From Papilionanthe hookeriana x Papilionanthe teres (taxonomy: Eukaryota > Streptophyta > Magnoliopsida > Asparagales > Orchidaceae): DNA of 64,000 nt. The position numbers and the translations under genes are program-made. Of this stretch, positions 26,180 to 35,654 are shown piece by piece. Location of the stretch: contig CM040423.1 in NCBI GenBank assembly GCA_022702705.1, forward strand, positions 124,072,852-124,136,851. The letters run 5' to 3'. Each line of letters opens with the position of its first letter. Position 1 is the stretch's first letter. The notes under the pieces were generated by a model, which did not search any database, had not been told where the DNA came from, and saw nothing but the letters and a program-made list of their open reading frames with translations.

Positions 26180-28250
26180 ATGGTTGAGACACGAGCTTCA
26201 TCGGCTTCGCAAGGTGCTCCTGCAGCCGCGCAGAAGAGAGGAGCCGGAGCCGATGAGAAGGCGGCTTCGGGAAAAGACGACACGATCGCTCAAATGGCAA
26301 AAAGGATGGAAGAGATGGTCGTAGCTCTGGCCACTCTCCAGAGTCAAGTACAACCACATAGAGAGACACCCCCAGAGGTCATTCACATTGTAGACGGAGG
26401 AAAGGAGATTACATCCGTCAATGGGGATGATCAGCTGAAAAAAGATACAACACAAAGTATGATCCCTGAAAAGGATATCAAGAACTTGGTGGAACAGCAG
26501 GTGCGAGAAGCCTTAACACAATCAAAGAGCGGGACATCCATTCGGACGGGTAGACCTTACCCGGAAGAATTCGACGCTGTCCAATACCCGAAAGGCTTCG
26601 TACCACCTCTGTTCAAGACCTTCGACGGAACCGGGAACCCCCGACGAGCATGTTGCACACTTTCGTGCCGGTTGTTGCAATGCGGCGGGAGCGATGCATT
26701 GCTCTTCCGAGCGGTTCGTCGGCGATGCCGTCGAGAATCGCCTTCGGCCGGTATGCGGAATAACCAAATGGTTCGGTGAAGACGTTCTCGGAACTAGAGA
26801 ACCTCTTCATCAAGCGATTTGTCGGAGCTCAAGCACCACATCACTATAGGTGATTTAGTGGTAGAGAAACAAAGGCCGAATGAAACTCCGGTGGATTACA
26901 TACTTCGATGGAGAAACTTAAGCATGAAGTGTGAACCACAACTACAAGAACAAGCATGCGATCGGCATCTTGCTTAAAAGCATTCACGGCCCGATAGCAC
27001 TTCTCCTCAAAGGATTCACTATTAAGACTTTCGAGAAGTTGTTAAGCAAGGCCGGAAGCTTGCAAAAAGAGGCGAAGCAATTAAGTTTCGCCGACAAGAC
27101 GGACAAGCAGAAGCCGGTGAAAACCTTCGAAAAGAAATGCGGGATCGTTGCGGCGAGTTGACAAAGGCAAGCAACCGATGCAAATACCACCAGAACGGCC
27201 GCAGCAACCACAACAGAATTACCAGCAACCCCGGTCCAGCTATCAGTCGTCTCCGCAGTATGAACAACCGTCTCGTCCGCAACGTACATTAAGGGAACTT
27301 CTGAGCAGAGAATATCCGTTCAAGAATGAAGCAGTACCGAAAATGTTCCGTAGTCTGATGAAGACTCCGCATTTCCAGTGCCGAGCCTAAAAGACCGGAG
27401 GAAGTCAACAAGAAAGGTGATCCCAACTTTTGCCCCTACCACCGGATGCTTGGGCACAAGATAGAAGATTGCATTACCTTTAAAAGTTGGCTCAACGACA
27501 ACCTTCGGAAAGGGAATATAACAATCCCGAAGGAGTACATGAAGGAACCCCGTAAAGGAGGTTCCGTCAATGTTATCTCAATCGAGCCCATCATTCCGAT
27601 AGATCCCTACACGACCGACGATGGATGGACTACCGCTCGGACGAGGTCTTCGAAGAAGATTTTAGACAACATCCGAACCGCCTCGGTGCGAGCTTCAATT
27701 CGTAGTTCGAGACCCGTTAAGCCGGTACTTATCACTTGCGATAGAAGAACCACCTCGACAGGAGACGATTGAAGAAAAGAAGAAAATTGACGAAGAAGAG
27801 AGGACTCGAGATTCCTAAGGCTAGGACTAGGGGCCGCTTATCCTAGGATAGTTGTTTCCGATTCGGGGGAGAAATCCCTCGAACCTCCGATTTTGTATGA
27901 TTATCCGCTCACTTCGGTGGGATCATATAATGATAAGGGTGATGGCGTTGGCTACGTTTTGATTGTTTCTAACGATTACGTAACTAGCGACAATCCGGAC
28001 ATCGATTTCGATACCAACGACAATTCTCAAATCATACACAATCTCGACGATCAAAATAACGAAGAAGACATCCATCAAGGAGGCTACGAGAGTTCAACAA
28101 GCAACGGATCTATCTGTGAGTTTCGAGGAGCTCCGATCACAATAGAATTAGAGCCTTCGGATCTCGAAGATAATCCGGAAGAGCCTCGTCATTCCGATTC
28201 GGGAGGAGACACCGGCAAACTCAACACTAAATTCGAAGAAATTACGTAAG
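26180..28250 (+). pseudogene. gag: gag polyprotein of element B (frameshifted)
   Basis: The likely start is the Met at 26180 (MVETRASSASQG), inside a longer open frame from 26069. The order is a coiled region (AQMAKRMEEMVVALATLQSQV), a capsid core after YPKGFVPPLFKTFDGTGNP, a QQP-rich stretch near 27180-27280, then a zinc knuckle of the form C-PYHRMLGHKIED-C at about 27432-27475. An acidic linker ends in IELEPSDLED. The frame shifts near 26640, 26780, 27165 and 27388. The corresponding linker and knuckle of a related element occur on the minus strand at 56019-56555 and 63286-63327. Gag forms the particle in which reverse transcription occurs. Confidence 0.8.
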
Positions 28251-28386
28251 TCAACTTAAGAAGTGGAAGAGTTCTACCTCCAAGAATGGGTCCGAAAGAC
28301 AAAGGAAAGCGGTGGTTGTTCAAGAAGAACCAACCCCAGGCGAAGAAATACCCGTTCGAGAAGAAGCCTAGACGCATGAAAATAAA

Positions 28387-29112
28387 GTGGACTACAACGT
28401 ACTAGCCCATCTTAGGAAACTACCGGCCAAACTGAGCATTTACGACGCCCTCATCTTATCAAAAGAGATGAGAGAAGCTCTGATCAAGGCCTTACTTGAT
28501 CCAGAAATTTGCTTAGCTCAAATGGATGGAGATTCCTTAGATGAGGTTTGTTCGTTAAAGGAACGACGAGGTGTTACCTTCACGGACAATGACCTACTAC
28601 TTGGGACGGCAGATCACAACCGACCATTGTACATTTCGATTACAATCGGGAAGTTTACACTCTCCGCAGTATTGGTGGATCCGGGAGCGTCAATCAATAT
28701 AATGAGTCTTCGAACACTAGCATACTTGGAAATTGATGCTCGTGAGCTCGAGGCCGACAAAATGTTATTAAGAGGATTCAACCAGAAAGGAGAAAGAGCC
28801 CTCGGGTCAATAATACTACTAATGAAGACCGGTGACTTAGCAAAGACAACCGCAAAATTTCACATAATTGATTCAGAAACATTGTTAAACACTTTGCTGG
28901 GCCGACCATGGATACATGAAAACAGGATGGTACCATCATCTCTGCATCAGTGCATCAAATACTACGATGGAGGGGAACAGTGCATCAAAGGTGACTTGCA
29001 ACCATTCTCCGTACATGAGATTGGAATCCATGAAGACGCAGCTTATTACGCACCGCCGAAGAAAACAATTTTCTCCAGAGATACCATAACGAATGAAGCG
29101 AAGAAAGTTTAG
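28387..29112 (+). CDS. pro: Retropepsin-like aspartic protease of element B
   Basis: This is an open frame of 241 codons. A leader (NVLAHLRKLPAKLSIYDALILSKEMREAL, in pieces) is followed by FTLSAVLVDPGASINIM, with the active-site Asp in DPGAS encoded at 28678-28692, then HIIDSETLLNTLLGRPWIH, the usual conserved C-terminal motif of the domain. DPG[AS]S in place of DTG/DSG is common in Tat-lineage elements. The first codon shown is probably not the true start, because protease is released from a Gag-Pol precursor and homologous text begins a little earlier, at about 28290. The same leader appears in the minus-strand element at 55707-56018. Confidence 0.85.
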   Translation: MDYNVLAHLRKLPAKLSIYDALILSKEMREALIKALLDPEICLAQMDGDSLDEVCSLKERRGVTFTDNDLLLGTADHNRPLYISITIGKFTLSAVLVDPGASINIMSLRTLAYLEIDARELEADKMLLRGFNQKGERALGSIILLMKTGDLAKTTAKFHIIDSETLLNTLLGRPWIHENRMVPSSLHQCIKYYDGGEQCIKGDLQPFSVHEIGIHEDAAYYAPPKKTIFSRDTITNEAKKV

Positions 29113-30118
29113 GACAATGAAGAACCTGAAGTTCTAGTCCAACAGTCACTCACCACTCCCTTCTGGCGAGATGATGAAGGTTTCTCCACAACTCGCATCC
29201 GAGGTCGAGGCCGGGGACGAGGTCGTGGTAGAGACGTTAGGACAGTTGGACAGAGGAAACCAGCCATCAATGTTGAATGGGAAGATAGTTCTGAAGAAGA
29301 AAAAGAAATCAAACAAGAAGCAGCAACAATAAGTCAGAAGAAGCCGCAATTCAAGATCTCTCTCGAAGATGAGAGGAACGAAGAATAAAAATCAATCTAC
29401 GAAAAGATTAACCACTACGTACATACTATGACCCTAACCCCGATCCATTCTAACAAGATCGAGGGTATGGTGGTCAAAGAGGTACGTAACGACGGTGCAA
29501 GGCCAATCAAGTTCTACCGTGGTGCTACTTCCTCCAAAACTCGAAAATAATGTACAATTCGAAGATGTCACTTCATCAGAATTAATGGAATTACCTTTTG
29601 AGAGGTACTCTCCCTGTGTTCAAAATTTAATTCAACGTGGTTTCTTACCTCGACAATGGACAAAAGGCCAATCACAACATTTTGAAAAATTATGGAATAA
29701 TTCCGGTCGTCCACCCAATTCAAAGCATGGTCTCGGATTCGGCACGGTAGGGTCGATTGACGATACCGAATTTTGCTTGGTTGTCACTTGCGAGTCCAAT
29801 GAAAACTGCATGGAAACTACGGATGAACTCGAAGATGTACAAATTGGAGACGCTCCACCGGAATTCGAAGAAGAAATCAAATCTACAATAGATGAGTTAA
29901 CGGAAGTTAACTTAGGTACTAGCGAAGAGCCTAGACCTACCTTTGTTAGCTCCTTACTCAATAAAGAAGACTCCGAAGAAATAATCAAATTATTAATGGA
30001 ATTTAAAGACTCGTTTTGCTTGGAATTATGACGAGATGCCGGGATTAGCTCCGGAGGTTGCGATACTATAAGCTAGGAGTGGATCCTACTGCGTTCCAAT
30101 CGGACAAGGTCCCGAAGA
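29113..30118 (+). pseudogene. Protease-to-RT linker with an RG-repeat tract
   Basis: Coding-like sequence joins protease and RT. It contains a basic RIRGRGRGRGRGRD tract at about 29190-29235, an acidic segment (NVEWEDSSEEEKE), then an open frame at 29495-30031 with SELMELPFERYSPCVQNL, SKHGLGFGT and EEPRPTFVSSLLNKED, the usual lead-in to Tat RT. In Ogre elements an intron lies in about this place; I see no decisive splice signals here and make no claim. Frames break near 29100, 29388 and 30020. Confidence 0.6.
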
Positions 30119-30940
30119 ATGCGTCTAGAAATCGAACAACAAGTCATAGCCGAAGTTAAAAAACTAATAGACGCTAAATTTGTCCGTGAAGAACAATACC
30201 CGACTTGGTTAGCCAATGTGGTGCCGATCGAAAGAAGAATGGTCGGATCGAATCGTGTGGACTTCGGAGATTTAAACAAGGCATGTCCAAAGGATGAATT
30301 CCCTCTACCGATCCCAGAATTAATGATCGACATTGCTTCAACGCATGAAATATTCTCGTTCATGGATGGATCTTCAGGATACAACCAGATAAAAATGGCT
30401 CCAGAAGATGAAAAGCTTACAGCATTCAGGACGCCGATCGGAGTATTTTGCTACACAGTAATGCCATTCGGACTGAAGAACGCAGGAGCAACCTACCAAA
30501 GAGCAATGACAAGAATTTTTGATGATCTCATCCACAATAAAGTCGAATGCTACGTGGACGATGTGGTCATCAAAAGCAAAGTAAAGGAAAACCACCTGTA
30601 TGATTTGAGAATTGTTTTTGAACGATTAAGACAATTTAACCTTAAGATGAATCCCTTAAAATGCGCCTTCGGCGTCACCTCCGGGAAATTCTTAGGATTC
30701 GTTGTCCGACATCGTGGAATTGAAATCGACCCGGAAAAGATTAAAGCTATCTTAGAAATGCCGCCTCCCAAAACCTTAAAACCACTACGATCCTTTCAAG
30801 GAAGCCGGCATATCTTCGACGCTTTATCTCGAACTTGTCGAGTAGGTGTCGGCCTTTCTCGGCACTAGTTAAAAAGGACGCCAAATTTATTTGGGAAGAG
30901 AAATGCTAGAAGGCCTTCGAGGACATTAAACAATATTTAA
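30119..30940 (+). CDS. pol: Reverse transcriptase domain of element B
   Basis: An open frame from 30119 to 30868 carries the RT blocks in order: SNRVDFGDLNKACPKDEFPLP, FSFMDGSSGYNQIKMAPED with the first catalytic Asp, TVMPFGLKNAGATYQRAM, and YVDDVVIKSK with the catalytic YVDD at 30551-30562. CAFGVTSGKFLGFVV and GIEIDPEKIKAI follow. The end (after LRSFQGS) is shifted out of frame near 30800, where GGAAGCCGGCAT probably stands for a CTG-containing original. Residues are of Tat type (DVVIKSK, IEIDPEKIKAI). It copies element RNA into DNA in the particle. The Met at 30119 is internal; the real product is a polyprotein. Confidence 0.9.
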
Positions 30941-31330
30941 TGACACCTCCTGTCTTAGCGGCCCCGATCTCAAGTAGACCGGCGATACTTTACACCGCGG
31001 CTTTAGACGACTCTCTCGGAGCCTCATTAGCCTGTGTCGATGATGAGGGTAAAGAAAATGCTCTTTACTACTTAAGCCGTCGTTTACTTCCGACAGAGGT
31101 AAGGTATCCCGCAATTGAAAAGCATTGTTTGGCCCCGATCTTCGCCGCTCAAAAGCTCGAGCACTACATGCTTTCTCATAAGGTCAACTCCGATTTCGAA
31201 GTTTAATCCATTGCAATACTTGATGACTCGTCCGACACTTTCCGGCAGACTTGCCAGATGGTCAATGATATTATTGCAATTCGATATAACTTTCGTGCCT
31301 CTTCGTGTCGTAAAGGGATAAGTCTTAGCA
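30941..31330 (+). CDS. pol: RNase H (first, gypsy-type) of element B
   Basis: An open frame at 30940-31206 reads TPPVLAAPISSRPAILYTAALDD, then GKENALYYLSRRLLPTEVRYPAIEKHCLA, the RNase H domain that follows RT in gypsy elements. As is usual in the Tat lineage, this copy looks degenerate, with few of the acidic catalytic residues. The frame shifts at about 31200, continuing with LQYLMTRPTLSGRLARWSM and LLQFDITFVPLRVVKG. The equivalent segment of another element is at 50925-51300. Confidence 0.75.
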
Positions 31331-31399
31331 GACTTCCTCGCGAGCACACCCTTTGCCGCCGAATCTCCTCTCAATGACAATCGCCGGATGAACAAATAA

Positions 31400-32030
31400 T
31401 GAATCTAGAAGACCTTGATGATCGACGTTGGGAATTATATTTCGACAGAGCATCTTCGAGCACACAAAGACGAAGAATTGCAAGTGATAGTGCCCGGTAA
31501 GGCGAGAATCGGGCTAATCTTTATAACTCCGGAGCGGGGATGTTAAGATACTCCTACCACTTGACGGAACCGTGTACAAACAAGTGAAGCGGAATATGAA
31601 GCCCTCATAACGGGACTGGAATTAACTATTCAAATGGGGATAACAAACATCAACATCTACGGGGATTCACAGTTAATCATTCAACAGATCGCCGGACAAT
31701 ACAGAATTTTAAAGCCAAGACTCGAGCAATACTTCCAGTATGCCATACAGTTGTTGGAACAGATTCCAAATGTGACAATCTACAAAATTTCCAGAAAAGA
31801 AAATGTTTTAGCAGATGCTTTAGCCCATCTCGCAAAAGAATTTGTCTGTTTGCAAAATGAATCAGTGGAAGTGTCAGTTCACGGGCGTCAGGTCCTATCA
31901 CAGCTCGACATAGACACAATACACAAATCAGAAAAAGAAAAAGAATCGATTGCAGCGAGTGACGGAAAACACGGAAGATTAGCGATAGCCATTGATAGAC
32001 TACCTGCAAACAGGAAAGATACCAGACGAT
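31400..32030 (+). CDS. pol: Second, archaeal-type RNase H of element B
   Basis: After a frameshifted start (DRRWELYFDRASS near 31425), an open frame at 31634-32032 gives MGITNINIYGDSQLIIQQIAG, QLLEQIPNVTIYKISRKEN and VLADALAHLAKEF. The Asp residues in YFD, YGDSQL and ADALA fit RNase H catalytic positions. A second RNase H between the first one and integrase is a known hallmark of plant Tat retrotransposons. It likely removes RNA from the RNA-DNA hybrid. The last part (VSVHGRQVLSQLDID) is linker. Confidence 0.8.
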
Positions 32031-33330
32031 AGGTCGCTAGCCCATCAGATCAAGAAAAGAACTCTATCTTACGCATTAATAAACAACACATTGTACAGAA
32101 GGTCTTTTGATCAAATGTGGCTAAGATGCCTAAGTGGGTCTGAGGCTCGTGAAATTGTTAAGGAGGTGCATTCAGGACTCTGTGGCGCTCACCAGTCGGG
32201 TCCGAAGATGAAAATGAAAATTAAAAGACTAGGGTACTACTGGCCCTCGATGATGACCGACCGCATGAAAATCGCCGAGAGGCGTCACCAATGCCAAGTG
32301 CACGGAGTGGTTCTACACCAACCTCCAAATGTGCTACATCCGACAATTGCGTCGTGGCCATTTGAATGTTGGGGCACGGATATAGTGGGTCCGATAGAAC
32401 CACCATCTTCAAAAGGACATCGCTTCATTCTTGCGGCTACGGATTACTTTTCCAAGTGGGCAGAGGCGGTTCCACTTAGAGAAGTGAAAGCATACCACGT
32501 GCTACGGTTTTCAAGAACCAAGTTGTCTACCGTTTTGGGGTGCCGCGCGAGATCATCTCGGATAATGGGTCAACATTCAGAAGCACGCAAATCAACAATT
32601 TTGTCAGGAGACACGGAATCGACTGGCGATACTCAACAATTTACTACCCAAGAGCAAACGGCCTCGCTGAGGCTTTTAATAAAACTCTCGTTCAAATCTT
32701 GAATAAAACTTTGGACGATAATAAGAGAAATTGGCACGAGAAGTTGTTAGAAGCCTTATGGGCCTACCGGACAACCTTCAGAACTCCTACTCAAGCTACA
32801 CCTTACGCTCCGGTGTATGTTTCCGAGGCGAGTGTTACCTTTAGAGGTTCGGCTTCCTTCACTCGGAATTGCGATTGCAAACAAGATCACGACGAAGAAA
32901 ACGCCAAATTACGACTCGAAGAATTAGAAAGCTTGGATGGGAAAAGACTTGCGGCGCAACGGAATTTAGAACTATACCAAGCTAAGATGGTTCAAGCCCA
33001 TGACAAGCCGGGTCCGCCCAAGAACCTTCAAAGTTGGTGACTTAGTTCTCGTTCTCAAGAGACCTATTCTTGCACACCGCAAGATAGGAGGAAAATTTGA
33101 ACCCACTTGGGATGGACCGTTTGTGGTTGAAGCGAGTATACTCGGGAGGTTCCTACCGGCTAGTGAATTGCCGGGGAGAACGACATATGCTTCCGATCAA
33201 CGGACGATACTTGAAAAAGTATTACGCTACTCGATGTTTCGAAGGAATGAATCCTTCATCCCTAAGAAACACGGGCGAAGTAATATCGATGATTGGGTCC
33301 GAACCCAAAAATAATAAAATGTGCTAAAAT
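32000..33330 (+). CDS. int: Integrase of element B
   Basis: The zinc-binding N-terminus reads EVHSGLCGAHQSGPKM and RRHQCQVHG (HHCC type, with one Cys of the pair unclear through a frame error). The core has WGTDIVGPI (Asp at 32379-32381), ISDNGSTF (Asp at 32561-32563) and NGLAEAF (Glu at 32669-32671); the last two are 35 residues apart, giving DD35E. The C-terminus has WDGPFVVE, a GPF/Y motif, and no chromodomain is seen. Frame breaks lie near 32500, 32840 and 33135. At 33135 GCGAGT replaces the GCAGT expected, and the frame is otherwise kept. It inserts the element with a 5-bp target duplication. Confidence 0.85.
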
Positions 33331-33499
33331 AAATAAAATCGTGATAATAAAGTTTTCCTTGTTTTCTTTTCCAAATCAAAATCTCTTTCCCGATCGTATC
33401 CCGCTTCATTCCAGATTAAATTTTAAAATACAAAAAGTTATAAAAAAAACTGTCTTTAATAAACATTTTCTTAATGTTCTTGTTCTTAGTACAGACCCT
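33331..33499 (+). other. Integrase-AlkB spacer
   Basis: This is AT-rich non-coding sequence conserved with 190-380 in element A. It ends in the pyrimidine-rich acceptor-like segment. No ORF is supported here. Confidence 0.6.
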
Positions 33500-33524
33500 G
33501 ATCCTTTTCCTTGTCTTTTCGCAG
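33500..33524 (+). promoter_or_regulatory. Putative 3' splice acceptor before the AlkB ORF (element B)
   Basis: TGATCCTTTTCCTTGTCTTT followed by TCGCAG gives a polypyrimidine run and a CAG end, 4 bases before the ATG at 33529. It is conserved at 382-406 in element A, although the surrounding AT-rich spacer has drifted. A spliced subgenomic RNA would place this ORF first, as for the envelope-like ORFs of some LTR elements. The donor site was not identified. Confidence 0.5.
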
Positions 33525-33528
33525 GGAA

Positions 33529-35005
33529 ATGTCGAACGGGCGGTTGGTCCTGAACTTTAAGAATGGCGTAAGCCTTGCACTCGATGAAAAGAGGGTGAAA
33601 GATGGAGCGATAATCGAGATTGACTCGGATTTCGCACCAGCGAGCCTACGATGACGAGGAAAGTGACTGGGTCCCAGTTGACCGAGAAGAACTGCCCGGG
33701 CAGACAGTGATGAAAGTGGGTGGCCCAAGCCACCAATCCAACAACAAGAAAAGAAAGGCAAATACTGAAGAAGACAAGAAAATGAAATCTGTAGTCGCTA
33801 CAGCAGAGGGCAGGCTTGTCAGCGCCGCGCCCACAGATACTCAGGAAGTTCGAAGAGCTACTCTCACAGCAACGCAACGAAGAAATAGAAATCGCCGTAT
33901 CTGTAAGATGTTAACAAAACTAGCTGCGGACCAGCGCGACGAAACGAGCTATCTGCCGCGTACATACACTTCAAGGACACCGGTTCACCAGGAACCTGAA
34001 GAAAGGAGGCCAGCTCCTAGGATAACAGAAAGGACCAGGGAAATCTCACAAAGATCAGAAGAAAGAAGGCTACCACGCCACCGGATAGAACCACCAGTGA
34101 TGCATGACCTTGTTGCAGAAGCAACCCCGGGGGATGTCCCGACAGGCATCATCCCCGAGGAGCCGAGGTATGCAGGAGAACGTGAAGGGATTGAACCGTA
34201 TATCCCACAATATGTCACAAGGCCTCGCCATCTGCAGATCATTCCGGAATACGAGCTGGAGAGAATGCAGAATGTTGAAAAGAAAACCTTTGAATACTTC
34301 GAGAGAATTAAAGGCAGAAGAATCAATATACTAGAGGGCCTCGAGCTACATACAGACGTATTCTTAGAGTATGAACAACAGCAAATCGTGGATTGCATCC
34401 GGGATTTGAAAAGGATGGGCCGAGCAGGCTGCCTGAGGGAAAACTCATACTCAGAACCCCGAAGATGGATGCCAGGGAAAGGAAGAATCACAATACAATG
34501 CGGATGTTGCTACAACTTTGCGGAAGACAGAAAGGGAAACCCACCGGGAATACTCCGTCATGGGCAAGTGGATCCGATGCCATTAGTCATCAAGAGAATG
34601 GTAAAGAGATTGATAACATGGAGGGTACTGCCAGCAGATTGCATACCCAATAGCTGCATTATTAACATCTACAAACAGGGTGACTGCATACCCCCGCATA
34701 TAGACCACCATGACTTTGTCAGACCTTTCTGCACAGTCTCTTTCCTGAACGAGTGTAACATCATGTTCGGATCTGACCTCCGGATAGCGAGGCCCAAGTG
34801 AGTTCCAAGGGCCGGTGAAGATACCTTTACCGGTAGGTTCCGTCATGATGCGAAGGGCAACGGAGCGGATATCGCTAAGCATTGCATACCAGGAGTACCG
34901 GTGAAGCGGATCTCGGTTACTTTCGGAAGGATGGACGACAGGAAGACACCTTACCATTTCCGACCGGACCACGAGCTAGAGAGCCTCCGGCCTTACGAGT
35001 CGTGA
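33529..35005 (+). CDS. ALKBH9/10-like: AlkB-type 2-oxoglutarate/Fe(II) dioxygenase, ALKBH9/10-like (element-encoded)
   Basis: The family comprises iron- and 2-oxoglutarate-dependent oxygenases; plant ALKBH9B and ALKBH10B remove m6A from RNA. The start is the ATG at 33529, next to the acceptor. The main open frame is 33620-34801 (393 codons). It has a basic N-terminal part with NKKRKAN (possible nuclear signal), then INILEGLELHTDVFLEYEQQ, YSEPRRWMPGKGRITIQCGC, GNPPGILRHGQVDPMPLVIK and CIPPHIDHHDF with the HxD pair at 34697-34705. Past 34790 the rest continues in other frames to a stop at 35003: IPLPVGSVM, GNGADIAKHCIPG (distal His 34880-34882) and the RISVTF segment with the 2OG-binding Arg. 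The frame breaks at 33641, 34793 and 34849 all lie at CAG/CTG-derived sites. About 490 residues fit the family. Activity is not shown by sequence. Confidence 0.9.
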
Positions 35006-35654
35006 GTTACATGGAAAATATCACACCTCCGATGTACATCCATACGGTATCCTTGCCAAGGACGGCTTGGAAGGTGATGTTATTGACCATGTACCCCACT
35101 ATTCGGACATGGATTTTTGACAGATGCTTCTTTGGATGGATCAACAAAGATCATACATAGTCCGTTTTGAGTCTACATGGATTGTATGAGATGTATTCCA
35201 TATCAAGTTGTATGATGTATCTTTGACATGATTGGAATGAAAGTGACCATGTCACATTTTTGGCCTTCACCTCTTTTGTGCAAATTGACTGGGAAACGCC
35301 ATTAAAGTTAAATGAACTTCGAACAAAGAAGAGAAAAGAAATAAAAAAAGAAAGTAAAAGAAAACTTTCCTTAAAAATCTAAAAAATGACGAACACCAAA
35401 TTCACATGAACATTAAATAGACGATAAAATAAAATTTGAATCATTAAAGGATAAACAAAATCAACATAAGGGTTAAATCAAATCTCAAATCAAATCTCAA
35501 ATCAAATTTCAATCAAATTCCAAATCAAATCTAAATCAAATCTCAAATTTCAATCAAATTCCAAATCAAATCTCAAGTTCAATCTTTCCAGATTTCAAAT
35601 CTCAATCAAATTTCGAATTCGATCTTACAGATCTCAAATCAAATCTCAATCAAA
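35006..35654 (+). other. 3' untranslated segment of element B
   Basis: This is conserved with element A up to about 35340, including GTGACCATGTCAC near 35246. It then becomes AT-rich with imperfect CAAATCAAATCTCAAAT repeats leading into the array. No gene seen. Confidence 0.6.

Noticed and set aside
29113..30118. An Ogre-type intron between protease and RT
   Set aside because: The position is right but I could not find a convincing donor and acceptor pair, and coding-like text covers most of the segment.
33529..35005. The AlkB ORF as an ordinary host gene
   Set aside because: It lies inside an element with defined LTRs and target duplication, appears intronless, and occurs at the same internal place in a second element.
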